64,000 bases of DNA from CAZJVD01 sp964549505 (GTDB lineage Bacteria > Bdellovibrionota > UBA1018 > CAZJVD01): contig CAZJVD010000007.1 in NCBI GenBank assembly GCA_964549505.1, positions 1 through 64,000 of the forward strand, read 5' to 3'. Position numbers and translations under genes: made by a program. The notes under the pieces are model-generated. The model was given only the letters and a program-made list of their open reading frames with translations, was not told the origin of the DNA and made no database searches. Positions within the stretch are counted from its first letter, which is position 1; each line of letters begins with the position of its first letter. Shown piece after piece: positions 42,949 through 51,032 of the stretch.

Positions 42949-43572
42949 TTAATTAAGATCTATAAGGCGACGACCAAGAACCACGGTCGTGGTTATTCCT
43001 GTTTCCAAATCCTGCAACGTCTCGCACGCGCTCGCCAGAGTCGCTCCGGAAATGGAAAAGTCATCCGTTATGATCCACCGTCGTCGTGTCGTTTGATCAC
43101 AGTGAGGGGAGAGTACGAAAAGGGGGGGATCACTCCAGCGGCCATGAATAGGGCGTTGGGCCTGTCGTCCGCCACTGCGTGACTGCGTCTGAAGTGTTTC
43201 AATCAGCGGAAGACCTAGTTCGGCCGCAATCCAAGCAGCGACTTCGTAACTCGAACTGCCGCCCAGTCGCTCGATGCGCCTCTCAGACTGTGGCACCCAG
43301 GTTACAGCCTCGGCGTTCTGTGCGCAGACAGACTTCCACCACGTTGGCGGCGCTTGAAAAACGGTTCGTGATGTTTCAAGACTGAGATTCTTTTTCCAGG
43401 CCTTCAAAATACGATGGACTCGGGTTGTAAGGTTGTAACGGGCGATGGGATCCGTGGGTTGCAGGATGCTCACGCAGGGACGATCGCGCAGATACGTTTC
43501 ACATTCGCGACAGAATGGAAAAGCGGGGCTACGAACAAAGGATGTCTCGCAAGCAATGCACTGAAAAAGCAT
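42949..43572 (-). CDS. comF: ComF-family phosphoribosyltransferase-like protein
   Basis: A 207-residue ComF protein, linked in other bacteria to DNA uptake. The N-terminal zinc site is C5-X2-C8...C21-X2-C24, then ARYNLTTRVHRILKAWKKN (where ComF has a Y-Lys region), VTWVPQSERRIERLGG (usual VP...RxxxRGFN, here degenerate) and the PRPP loop RWIITDDFSISGATLASA (family DDVxTTGAT, with Ser for Thr). ATG 43572 gives the expected zinc-finger start; a longer frame across the inverted repeat upstream is discounted. Confidence 0.75.
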   Translation of the reverse strand: MLFQCIACETSFVRSPAFPFCRECETYLRDRPCVSILQPTDPIARYNLTTRVHRILKAWKKNLSLETSRTVFQAPPTWWKSVCAQNAEAVTWVPQSERRIERLGGSSSYEVAAWIAAELGLPLIETLQTQSRSGGRQAQRPIHGRWSDPPLFVLSPHCDQTTRRRWIITDDFSISGATLASACETLQDLETGITTTVVLGRRLIDLN

Positions 43573-43596
43573 GTCGGCGTTCAAGCAAGAAGTGGT

Positions 43597-43610
43597 CCTC
43601 GCATGCGAGG
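43597..43610. promoter_or_regulatory. 14-bp perfect palindrome upstream of comF
   Basis: CCTCGCATGCGAGG is its own reverse complement and lies 25 bases before the comF start. It could be an operator for a dimeric regulator, but no matching second site was found in the window. Confidence 0.4.
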
Positions 43611-43674
43611 GGATTGCGGCGTGGGTGAGGCTTGCGTGAGTGAAGGGGCGATTTGTGTATGAGCGCGGCCTGCG

Positions 43675-43763
43675 CGAGCACTTGTGCCGGAGTATGTGGT
43701 TTTTTACATGGTGGCGGTTTCGGGGACCGTGTAAAAAACCACATACTCCGGCACAAGTGCTCG
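43675..43763. repeat. Perfect 34-bp inverted repeat (large hairpin)
   Basis: Arms 43675-43708 and 43730-43763 are exact reverse complements over 34 bases, with a 21-nt spacer. Four more spacer bases on each side pair (one G-T), leaving a 13-nt loop. Each arm holds a T6/A6 run flanked by GGTTTTTTACA-type sequence. It lies between the divergent comF and the secreted-protein gene, where neither needs a terminator, and no transposase is nearby. Confidence 0.95.
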
Positions 43764-43774
43764 ACGACCTTGCG

Positions 43775-43805
43775 AGGTCAGGGCGCACGAATCAAGGTCA
43801 GGGCG
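43775..43805 (+). promoter_or_regulatory. Paired 11-bp direct repeat
   Basis: AGGTCAGGGCG occurs at 43775-43785 and 43795-43805, exactly 20 bases apart (two helical turns), 28 bases before the next gene. Such spacing fits a protein-binding site, though chance is possible. Confidence 0.35.
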
Positions 43806-43832
43806 TGCTTGCCACCCCAGACGATTTAATGT

Positions 43833-45035
43833 ATGACGCTATGCATGCTAACGGCTCACTGGGCGTGCAACCGCGCTTTCAGGTCTTCAGTTTGTGCTCC
43901 AGTCGCACTTGCGTTCTTTTCTGCACAGTTCATCGCTAACGGCGCTCAGGCCGGTCAGCTGCTACCTCCGAATCGCACGGCCGTCTGTGCTGCTTATCTG
44001 GCTCGTAATATGGATGTATTTGGCACGGACCGCACGGACGGCGATCGTATCGGACGCTCCGTGATTGTTCAGATTCTCAGCCAATTGAATCGTCTGGCGC
44101 ACAATACTCCCGGGGCTGGATCTGGGACCGGTTCACCGACAAGTCCGGCGACAAGTCCGGCGACAAGTCCGGCGACCAGTCCGGGGACGCCCGCTGGACG
44201 TTTTCAATATTCTGGCGAGGTCTATAACCCGAGAGCCTTTGCGAAGGCTGTTTCTCGTCTCAAAGGGATCCGTGGTTTCTCGGAGAACAGCGATCGAGCG
44301 GGTGAGGGTGGGTACCAGAGAACGATTGTGGTTCGGGGGATTTCGGACGCCAGTGTATTTCTATCGAAGCTTTACGGTCAGGCCATGGCTATTGACCGGG
44401 ATTTTGTACGCGACATATCGATGCATCTGAGCGCGGCCACGGTGGTCAATCTCTTTATTCTTGCCAACGCTTTACCCCACTTATTTTATACGCAATCCTT
44501 TGACGTCCGTACACAGGTCGGCCTTCTCGGTACGATCGCAGCTCAGTTCTTACTGAAGCAGGACTTCTTCTATCTACGCCCGTTACGATGGGACTATCGA
44601 TTTCGAGGCGATCTTGAGTTTATGCAGACGGCACTGGACGATCTTGGTCCAGGAAAATGGGCCATGGTTTCTCGAAACTTCTCGTTTCCGATCTCGAGCC
44701 AGACTCAGTTACTGCACGGCAGTTCTTCAGACGAGGTTTTTGAAACTGCAGCGACCGCTGTCGAGGCACGACAGGCTCTACCGCTTTCGGAGCGCGTGGT
44801 AGCTGCGCGCTTACATCCACGGCTGCAGCGCCTTACAGTAGATAGCTGGGTAGGAACAGACCTGGTTTTGACTTGGGACGAGGATCGTAACGAGCCGATG
44901 CTCGTTCTTTTTCTCCGCGGCTCCGAAAAACGACCGCCGGCTCTCGATACGGCACGTGAGCGGGAGTCGGCCCCTGTCGAAGAACAAGCCCGCGCATTGC
45001 AGGCCGTGCCCATCCCGGTCCCGCCGCGGCGTTAG
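43833..45035 (+). CDS. Secreted protein with TSPA repeat, function unknown
   Basis: A 400-residue protein with a signal-like N-terminus (hydrophobic VALAFFSAQFIA, cleavage near GAQA). A low-complexity linker of four TSPA repeats (residues about 103-118) separates a short N-terminal segment from a larger domain containing AVSRLKGIRGF, FVRDISMHLSAATVVNLFILANALPHLFY and DYRFRGDLEFMQTALDDLG. The C-terminus is Pro/Arg-rich. No family is recognised. ATG 43833 is the start used; 43845 is equally possible. Convergent with pfkA, three bases away. Confidence 0.65.
   Translation: MTLCMLTAHWACNRAFRSSVCAPVALAFFSAQFIANGAQAGQLLPPNRTAVCAAYLARNMDVFGTDRTDGDRIGRSVIVQILSQLNRLAHNTPGAGSGTGSPTSPATSPATSPATSPGTPAGRFQYSGEVYNPRAFAKAVSRLKGIRGFSENSDRAGEGGYQRTIVVRGISDASVFLSKLYGQAMAIDRDFVRDISMHLSAATVVNLFILANALPHLFYTQSFDVRTQVGLLGTIAAQFLLKQDFFYLRPLRWDYRFRGDLEFMQTALDDLGPGKWAMVSRNFSFPISSQTQLLHGSSSDEVFETAATAVEARQALPLSERVVAARLHPRLQRLTVDSWVGTDLVLTWDEDRNEPMLVLFLRGSEKRPPALDTARERESAPVEEQARALQAVPIPVPPRR
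44139..44186 (+). repeat. 12-bp tandem repeat encoding TSPA
   Basis: Four consecutive 12-bp units (ACAAGTCCGGCG), the last imperfect, encode the Thr-Ser-Pro-Ala linker of the surrounding gene. In-frame copy-number change would lengthen or shorten the linker without breaking the frame. Confidence 0.9.
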
Positions 45036-45038
45036 GGA

Positions 45039-46073
45039 TTAAGTAGCCAACACTTCGATCAGATCGTGAATCTGTTTTGGAAACGGTTTTTTGTGACTAT
45101 GAACCGCGCTAAGAGGAACACGCGCGAGTTTTCCGGCTTGAACACCGATCATGCAGTTCGAAAAACCGCGGATCAGATATTCGACTGAAACCGCTCCCAT
45201 GGCCGAAGCTAAGAACCGATCATGGGCCGTCGGGGTTCCGCCGCGCTGAATATGGCCCAAGATACAAACACGCGGACTGAAACCGCGTTTTTCGAGACCG
45301 GCCGCGAGCCGTTGCGTGAAACCCGGCTTGGGGCCTTCAGCACAAACAATGATGCTGCTTGATTTGCCGCGCGCGATGCCGCGTTCTACGGAGCGAGCTA
45401 AGTGCTGCAACTGATTGGTTCTTGGGTCGGCTTTTGAGGGCAGCACGATGGTTTCGGCGCCGCCGCTAATTCCCACCGAAGCCGCGAGAAAACCAGAGTT
45501 TCGACCCATGACTTCGACCAAGAATAATCGATCGTGGGAGTTCGCAGTGTCCCGAATTTTATCAATCGCATCGAGGGCTGTGTTGATCGCGGTATCGAAT
45601 CCGATCGTGTCATCGGATCCGGCGATATCATTGTCGATCGTGCCGGGAATTCCGATCACGCGTGTGCGCGTTTCGTTCTCTAAGAGATGCGCACCGGCGA
45701 ACGATCCGTCACCACCAATCACAACGAGCGCGTCGACGTCGTTACGCGTGAGAACCCGCCCCGCTTCGGCGCGACCGGAGCGCTTTAAAAACTCTGGGCA
45801 GCGCGACGTCTTGAGTACGGTTCCGCCACGTTGAATGATGTTCGCGACACTCGAGCGATCCATGGGGTAGAGCTCACCCTCGATCAAGCCACTGTAACCG
45901 CGCGCTACACCTAGGATTTTAATCTTGCGGGCTAGTGCATAGCGAACGACACCGCGAATCGCTGCGTTCATCCCGGGGGCGTCGCCACCACTGGTGAGAA
46001 GAGCAATGGTCCGAACGGGTTTGTTCGGCAACTTTCGAGTCGTTCGTGAAAACTCTTCGGGGATACCAATCAT
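45039..46073 (-). CDS. pfkA: ATP-dependent 6-phosphofructokinase
   Basis: Phosphorylates fructose-6-phosphate in glycolysis. ALLTSGGDAPGMNAAIRGVV, VIGGDGSFAGA (Gly after GGD marks ATP use), PGTIDNDIAGSDDTIGFDTA (catalytic Asp), EVMGRNSGFLA, AEGPK and CILGHIQRGGTPTAHDR are all present. At 344 residues it has normal length with about 15 extra N-terminal residues. It overlaps the gpmI stop as ATGA, so both glycolytic enzymes are coupled. The last gene of the long minus-strand array. Confidence 0.96.
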   Translation of the reverse strand: MIGIPEEFSRTTRKLPNKPVRTIALLTSGGDAPGMNAAIRGVVRYALARKIKILGVARGYSGLIEGELYPMDRSSVANIIQRGGTVLKTSRCPEFLKRSGRAEAGRVLTRNDVDALVVIGGDGSFAGAHLLENETRTRVIGIPGTIDNDIAGSDDTIGFDTAINTALDAIDKIRDTANSHDRLFLVEVMGRNSGFLAASVGISGGAETIVLPSKADPRTNQLQHLARSVERGIARGKSSSIIVCAEGPKPGFTQRLAAGLEKRGFSPRVCILGHIQRGGTPTAHDRFLASAMGAVSVEYLIRGFSNCMIGVQAGKLARVPLSAVHSHKKPFPKQIHDLIEVLAT

Positions 46074-47716
46074 AGGCGCACCAAGGACTTTCCTAACATC
46101 GCAGGCGGTTTCGGAAGCCCCATGCGCTCTAACAATGTCGGCGCAATATCAGCTAGCGTTCCGTCGGACAATCTGGGTCGAGAACTTTTAGGGGCAACAG
46201 CACTTCCGGGTGGGATCAAAATCACCGGTACGGGATTGAGCGTGTGTTGAGTGTGCGGTTCGCCGTGCTCATCCCGCATCGTTTCGCAGTTGCCGTGATC
46301 TGCTGTGAGAAGTGTATCAAAACCCGAACGTTCGGCTGCGCCGATCACCGTCGTTAAACAGCTGTCGAGAGCTTCCATAGATCGCAGAGCCGCTTCGTAA
46401 TCACCGGTGTGTCCGATCATGTCGGCGTTTGCAAAATTGATGAGAACGAATCCGTATTTCTGGCTTTCGATGGCACGCTTCGCATCTTCAGCTACCTGAA
46501 ACGCTGACATCTCAGGTTTGAGATCGTAGGTCGGTACGTCTTTCGGTGAAGGAATGAGCAAACGTTCCTCGCCTTGAAACGGTTTCTCTCGACCGCAGTT
46601 AAAAAAGAACGTCACGTGCGCATACTTTTCAGTTTCCGCGATTCGAAACTGCCGCGCTCCGGTTGCCGCTAAGCATTCCGGAAAAATGCTGTCGGTGGTT
46701 TGCGGACGAAACGCAGACGGTACGGTCGTGAAGGTCTCGTCGTAGGAGGTCATCGAGGAAAAACCAGCTAAAGCGACCGGCCGCTCGATGCCGAGCTTGG
46801 TCGTGAGCTGTCGTGCGCGATCGGCGCGAAAGTTAAAAAAGAAAACGCCGTCCCCTTCGCGAAGGGCCCCGTTCTTATCGAGTAATTCAGGCTCCACAAA
46901 CTCATCGCCCTTTTTTGACGATCCAAGAACCTGTGGCCACGGTCGCAAAGTCGCGGCTTTCTTTCCCAGTAAGACTTCTAGGCTCTTGTCGATACGCTCC
47001 CAGCGTTTGTCTCGGTCCATCGCATAGTAGCGCCCGTGGATACTGGCGAGCTTTGCGCGCGCAGAACCCGTTCCGGGCCCAGAACTTTGCACGAGACCTT
47101 GTGCGAGACCTTGCGCGAGGCTGTGCCCGGCATTTTGCCGCACGTTCTGCCCAGTGGCTTGCTGAGCATCTTGCCGCACTTGAAAGACCGGATGTGCCAG
47201 TACCCGCTCCAAAAATCCCTTTCCACTCGTCGGAGCCGTGTCACGGCCATCCATGAACGCGTGGACAAAAACTTCGGCAATGCCCGTACTGCTAGCCCAC
47301 TCGAGAAGCGCATCGAGATGATCGAGGTGACTGTGAACACCGCCGTTCGATATCAATCCCATCAAATGCAGTCGCCCACCGGCCTGTCGAGTATCAGCGG
47401 CCAGTTTCTGTAAAACAGGATTTGAGAAAAAGCTCTTATCCGATATCGCGCGATTGATGCGCATCAGGTCTTGATAAAGAATTCGCCCCGCTCCCAGGGT
47501 CATGTGTCCGACTTCAGAGTTGCCCATGATTCCTTCAGGGAGACCGACAGCTTCGCCGTGCGTGATCAGTTTGGCGTAAGGGTATTTTTTCCGGAGTTCT
47601 TTGAAGAAAGGCATGCGCGCGTTCTCGATCGCGTTGAACGGGCTATCGGGACCGATTCCAAAACCATCCAAAATCAAAAGGAGAGCAGGGCGTACCGGCT
47701 TCGAAATCTGCAACAT
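46070..47716 (-). CDS. gpmI: 2,3-bisphosphoglycerate-independent phosphoglycerate mutase
   Basis: Interconverts 3- and 2-phosphoglycerate. LLILDGFG (metal Asp), GIMGNSEVGHMTLGAGRI with the phospho-Ser (Ser67), HAFMDGRDT, YYAMDRDKRWER, NFANADMIGHTGD and LTADHGNCE are conserved. At 548 residues it is longer than usual because of a Gln/Gly/Ala-rich insert of about 40 residues (about 178-221, near VRQNAGHSLAQG) before the HGRYYAMDRD loop. ATG 47716 is used; a TTG at 47728 is in frame. It starts 15 bases after the rlmH stop. Confidence 0.94.
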   Translation of the reverse strand: MLQISKPVRPALLLILDGFGIGPDSPFNAIENARMPFFKELRKKYPYAKLITHGEAVGLPEGIMGNSEVGHMTLGAGRILYQDLMRINRAISDKSFFSNPVLQKLAADTRQAGGRLHLMGLISNGGVHSHLDHLDALLEWASSTGIAEVFVHAFMDGRDTAPTSGKGFLERVLAHPVFQVRQDAQQATGQNVRQNAGHSLAQGLAQGLVQSSGPGTGSARAKLASIHGRYYAMDRDKRWERIDKSLEVLLGKKAATLRPWPQVLGSSKKGDEFVEPELLDKNGALREGDGVFFFNFRADRARQLTTKLGIERPVALAGFSSMTSYDETFTTVPSAFRPQTTDSIFPECLAATGARQFRIAETEKYAHVTFFFNCGREKPFQGEERLLIPSPKDVPTYDLKPEMSAFQVAEDAKRAIESQKYGFVLINFANADMIGHTGDYEAALRSMEALDSCLTTVIGAAERSGFDTLLTADHGNCETMRDEHGEPHTQHTLNPVPVILIPPGSAVAPKSSRPRLSDGTLADIAPTLLERMGLPKPPAMLGKSLVRL

Positions 47717-47730
47717 GCGATGACTCAACT

Positions 47731-48219
47731 TTACTTGTGGTACGGGTGTCCCGCAAGCGACGAAAGCGATCGAAAGATCTGTTCCATCAGCACGACGCGC
47801 GCAAGATCGTGTGAAAGCGTCTGAGGTCCAAACGCGATGACTTTACCAGCCGTCTTATGGAGGGCATGCGAACGATCCGGTAGACCAGCAGCTCCGCCAA
47901 TGACAAAGACGAGTCGGCGAACATCTGGGGTCATCAAGTTCTTGAATCGGTCAGTCGAAAGCGACTGACCCTCAGGGTCGAGTAAGATCCGTCCAGCTCG
48001 TGGAACCTCGGCGCGTTCGAGCCAGTCAAAAAAAAGATCTCCGTCTTGAGTGCGAGTTTTCAAACGGTCGGCGTCAGATTCGGAACGTAAGGGTGAGGCA
48101 CGCAGCTCAACCGATTCGATCTTTGTGTAGCGACTCGCGAGTTTTTGAAAGTAATCGTGAGCGTTCTCGAGCCCTGGTGTTTTGATTCGACCGACCGTGA
48201 GAATCGTGACCGCATTCAT
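47731..48219 (-). CDS. rlmH: 23S rRNA pseudouridine1915-N3 methyltransferase
   Basis: A SPOUT methyltransferase that methylates m3-Psi1915 in helix 69 of 23S rRNA on assembled 70S. It is 162 residues, the normal length. Signatures: VTILTVGRIK at the start, LLDPEGQSLST, LVFVIGGAAGL (SAM-binding knot) and LSHDLARVVLMEQIFRSLSSLAGHPYHK, the conserved C-terminal knot ending Y-H-K. The neighbours (rsfS, obgE, nadD) form the common ribosome-biogenesis cluster. Confidence 0.96.
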   Translation of the reverse strand: MNAVTILTVGRIKTPGLENAHDYFQKLASRYTKIESVELRASPLRSESDADRLKTRTQDGDLFFDWLERAEVPRAGRILLDPEGQSLSTDRFKNLMTPDVRRLVFVIGGAAGLPDRSHALHKTAGKVIAFGPQTLSHDLARVVLMEQIFRSLSSLAGHPYHK

Positions 48220-48278
48220 GGATCGTGTGTGTCTGTGTCAGTATTAGGGTAAGTATTGGGCGATCGTATTAAGCGAAG

Positions 48279-48731
48279 TTATCGAAACGAGGGCGACAGG
48301 GGGTTGCGGCTTTCAGGCTTCGGCGCCGCGTTTGTGTAAAGCTCTTCGGGAACCGCAATGCGTTCGGCCTCGGCCCACGCGCCTTCGAGATCGTAGTATT
48401 CGCGAACGTGATCAAGAAAAACGTGGCAAACGATGTCGCCGGCGTCGACAACAATCCACTGTGCTTCGGACTGACCTTCCAAACGGGCCGAGCCAAAAAG
48501 CGCTTTGAGTTTCACAGCGATCTCTTCCGCAATGGACTGCACCTGGCGCTCCGAAGCTCCACTGCAGATCAGAAACGCGTCGGTGACCGACGAGATTCCC
48601 GACTCTTCGGCCAAACTCATGAGGTCGAGGATCACGATATTCTCCGCGCGTTTGTCGAGTGCGGCTTGAGCAGCAATCAGTGCTTTTCGTTTTACGCTTT
48701 CATGCATGGAGACGGGTATTGATTTAGGCAT
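48279..48731 (-). CDS. rsfS: Ribosomal silencing factor RsfS
   Basis: Binds ribosomal protein L14 and blocks subunit joining in stationary phase. The 150-residue protein has KALIAAQAALDKRAENIVILDLMS, DAFLICSGASERQVQSIAEEI, EGQSEAQWIVVDAGDIVCHVFLDHVREYYDLEGAW, which is the DUF143/RsfS signature. ATG 48731 is preferred because AAGGGA lies seven bases upstream and it overlaps nadD by eight bases. The C-terminal tail after EGAWAEA is Pro/Ser-rich. Confidence 0.93.
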   Translation of the reverse strand: MPKSIPVSMHESVKRKALIAAQAALDKRAENIVILDLMSLAEESGISSVTDAFLICSGASERQVQSIAEEIAVKLKALFGSARLEGQSEAQWIVVDAGDIVCHVFLDHVREYYDLEGAWAEAERIAVPEELYTNAAPKPESRNPLSPSFR

Positions 48732-49452
48732 CGGTAAGTCCCTTCGAGCTACCATACAGGCCGCACCGGGTCAAATACGCTGCAACCTGGGGATTCAAAC
48801 TGTTCTCAGGAGGGCGACCGGTGCGAGCAATCGCAGCGCGAATTCCCTCCGACGCAGTCGCACGCGCGGCCGTCGGAACGAGCGTCAGCCACCGCGGAAA
48901 CCGGGCCGAATCGCTGGAGTCGTTCGAAGGTGTCACGGGCCACGCAGGTCCTGTCGACGTCGTCGTTTCGCTTCCGAGAAGTCCACGTGATGCAAACGCA
49001 CCGAGAGCGCCGCGAGCGACCGTGTCGGCCGTATCTTGACCATCGGTCGTTTGGCGTTTGAGGACGATCCAGTGACAACGTCGTAAGACATTCGGGAAGG
49101 CCACCCATTGATCCAGCTGAGCGAGCTGATCCGTCCCGATCACAAAGGCAGCTTCCGGGAACTGTGGGAGGATACGATCGAGGGACTCATTGGTGGATCG
49201 CGGTACCTGGTCGGGTGGTAGATCAGTCTCGAGTCGGTCGATCGAAACCGCCTCCGTTCGAACGAGATCGCCAAATGCCAGTTCGCACATCTGTAAGCGA
49301 TGGTCGATCGAAGCGCCTGGAGTTTTCCAGCGAGGAAGTGCATTTGGGAGTATGCGGACAGCTCCGACACCGGGTGCTTTAAAGAGCCCTAAGATCGCCT
49401 CACGATGTCCGAGATGAGGAGGATCAAACGTTCCGCCAAAGAAAGCGGTCAT
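48724..49452 (-). CDS. nadD: Nicotinate-nucleotide adenylyltransferase
   Basis: Adenylates nicotinate mononucleotide to deamido-NAD. Class signature GGTFDPPHLGH near the N-terminus (the nucleotidyl-transferase HxGH), VRILPNALPRWK, IDRLETDLPPDQVPRSTNESL, FVIGTDQLAQLDQW. A longer-than-usual loop (TTDGQDTADTVARGALGAFASRG and a Thr/Pro/Ser-rich stretch) sits before the C-terminal IRAAIARTGRPPENSLNPQVAAYL. ATG 49452 gives the family start; ATG 49476 is the alternative. Lies 35 bases after obgE. Confidence 0.93.
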   Translation of the reverse strand: MTAFFGGTFDPPHLGHREAILGLFKAPGVGAVRILPNALPRWKTPGASIDHRLQMCELAFGDLVRTEAVSIDRLETDLPPDQVPRSTNESLDRILPQFPEAAFVIGTDQLAQLDQWVAFPNVLRRCHWIVLKRQTTDGQDTADTVARGALGAFASRGLLGSETTTSTGPAWPVTPSNDSSDSARFPRWLTLVPTAARATASEGIRAAIARTGRPPENSLNPQVAAYLTRCGLYGSSKGLTDA

Positions 49453-49487
49453 TTTTCTGAAATCAGGCGAAGGCATCCGTGACGTAC

Positions 49488-50681
49488 TCAGGCGTCCGTA
49501 GCAGCGCGACGAATGCGAACATCACGACTGTCGAGTGGGTCGGCACCCATCCCGCGCATTCTGAGCCCCGCGAGTCCCGCGCGCATTTCGGCACGCATCT
49601 CTGCTCGTAACTCAGCTCGTATTTGAGGCTGCATGAGCCCAAATTCTTGTTGAAGACGCGCGAAAAGGTCTTCGATACCGACCCCGCTCGTTGATGAAAT
49701 CCAAAACGGAATCGTCTCAAGCTGCTTTTCCGCAAGCGTCTCACGAAACTTGAGTAGAATCTGCTCACGTTCTTCGGGTTCGAAGAGATCGGCTTTCGTG
49801 ATCGCGATCCACTCGGGTTTGTGCTGAAGGTTGAGGCTGAAAAGCGTAAGTTCGCGACGGATTGTTTCGTAAGTCTGAACCAAGAGTGTCGCACGATCGT
49901 CAACGGTCTTGCCGTCCAATGCGGCTTCACCGTTCACAAGATGGAGGAGCACCCGCGTGCGCTCAACATGCTTTAGAAACCGATGACCTAAACCTTTGCC
50001 TTTGTGCGCGTTCTCGATGAGCCCCGGAATGTCCGCGACAACGCACGAACGAAACTCACCCAAGCGAACGACGCCGAGATGCGGGATCAACGTCGTGAAC
50101 GGATAATCGGCGACTTTAGGGCGAGCTGCGCTGATCCGACTGATCAGTGTCGACTTCCCAGCGTTTGGAAAACCAACGAGTCCCATGTCAGCGACCAGCT
50201 TGAGTTCGAGTTTGAGGCGAATGGATGTGCCTTCTTCTCCAGGCTGAGCAAACTTCGGCGCTTGAAAGCGAGCCGTCGCAAAATGTGAGTTGCCCTTGCC
50301 GCCTCGTCCGCCCTTACAGACGAGCCACGTGTCGCCGTCCTTCTCGAAGTCATGCAGAATCTCTCCCGTTTCTGCGTCGCGGGCCTGCATGCCCATCGGG
50401 ACGCGTACAACGAGGGTGTCGGCATCTTGACCGGCGCACATGGAACCCAATCCGGGTTTGCCGTTTTCAGCTTTAAAGATCTTTTTGTAACGGAAATCGT
50501 AAAGTGTGTTGAGCTGGTTACTGGCGACAAACATGACGTCGCCACCGCGTCCACCATCACCGCCATTGGGACCACCGCGTGGTTCGTACTTCTCCCGACG
50601 AAACGCTACGCAGCCAGGCCCGCCATGACCGGCGGCCACAAAGATCTCGGCTTCGTCCAAAAAACTCTTGGTAAAGCCCAT
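49488..50681 (-). CDS. obgE: GTPase ObgE/CgtA
   Basis: A ribosome-associated GTPase. The Obg glycine-rich N-domain (GHGGPGCVAFRREKYEPRGGPNGGDGGRGGDV) is followed by the G domain: P-loop GFPNAGKST (170-178), DYPFTTLIPHLGVV (switch I), VADIPGLIENAHKGKGLG, TKAD and SSTSG. The C-terminus is Arg/Glu/Ala repeat-rich (RAELRAEMRAEMRAG), giving 397 residues, longer than the minimal Obg. A strong AGGTGAT Shine-Dalgarno precedes the ATG. Confidence 0.96.
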   Translation of the reverse strand: MGFTKSFLDEAEIFVAAGHGGPGCVAFRREKYEPRGGPNGGDGGRGGDVMFVASNQLNTLYDFRYKKIFKAENGKPGLGSMCAGQDADTLVVRVPMGMQARDAETGEILHDFEKDGDTWLVCKGGRGGKGNSHFATARFQAPKFAQPGEEGTSIRLKLELKLVADMGLVGFPNAGKSTLISRISAARPKVADYPFTTLIPHLGVVRLGEFRSCVVADIPGLIENAHKGKGLGHRFLKHVERTRVLLHLVNGEAALDGKTVDDRATLLVQTYETIRRELTLFSLNLQHKPEWIAITKADLFEPEEREQILLKFRETLAEKQLETIPFWISSTSGVGIEDLFARLQQEFGLMQPQIRAELRAEMRAEMRAGLAGLRMRGMGADPLDSRDVRIRRAATDA

Positions 50682-50709
50682 GAGATCACCTCAACTACGT
50701 GAAAGAAAA

Positions 50710-50994
50710 CTACGCTGCCGAAAGAGGCTCACGGGCAGTGAGCGCGGGCAGTACAGCGATTCGTTTTCGAAGTTTGTCCTTGTACTGGAACTGCACGAAA
50801 CCGTCGATCAACGCATAGAGCGTGAAATCGCGGCCAATGCCGACGTTGCGTCCCGCATGAAACTGCGTTCCGCGTTGGCGAACAAGGATTTCGCCACAAC
50901 GAACTTTTTGTCCACCAAAGCGTTTGACACCCAAGCGTTTCGCCTGACTGTCCCGTCCGTTCCGTGAACTCCCACCTGCTTTTTTGTGTGCCAT
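50710..50994 (-). CDS. rpmA: Ribosomal protein bL27
   Basis: Large-subunit protein near the peptidyl-transferase centre. The N-terminus AHKKAGGSSRNGRDSQAKRLGVKRFGGQ is the diagnostic bL27 signature, with RGTQFHAGRNVGIGRDFTLYALIDG in the core. At 94 residues it is normal. No N-terminal cleavable extension of the Firmicutes type is present. Followed by obgE and preceded by rplU, the usual order. Confidence 0.97.
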   Translation of the reverse strand: MAHKKAGGSSRNGRDSQAKRLGVKRFGGQKVRCGEILVRQRGTQFHAGRNVGIGRDFTLYALIDGFVQFQYKDKLRKRIAVLPALTAREPLSAA

Positions 50995-51032
50995 GGTCGT
51001 CTATCTCTTCAATTCTCTGGTTAATTCTTTTG

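Noticed and set aside
43675..43763. Terminal inverted repeats of an insertion sequence
   Set aside because: Arms are only 21 bases apart, leaving no room for a transposase; a MITE remains possible.
43573..43788. Longer comF reading through the inverted repeat
   Set aside because: Adds 72 residues unlike ComF; ATG 43572 directly precedes the zinc-finger start.
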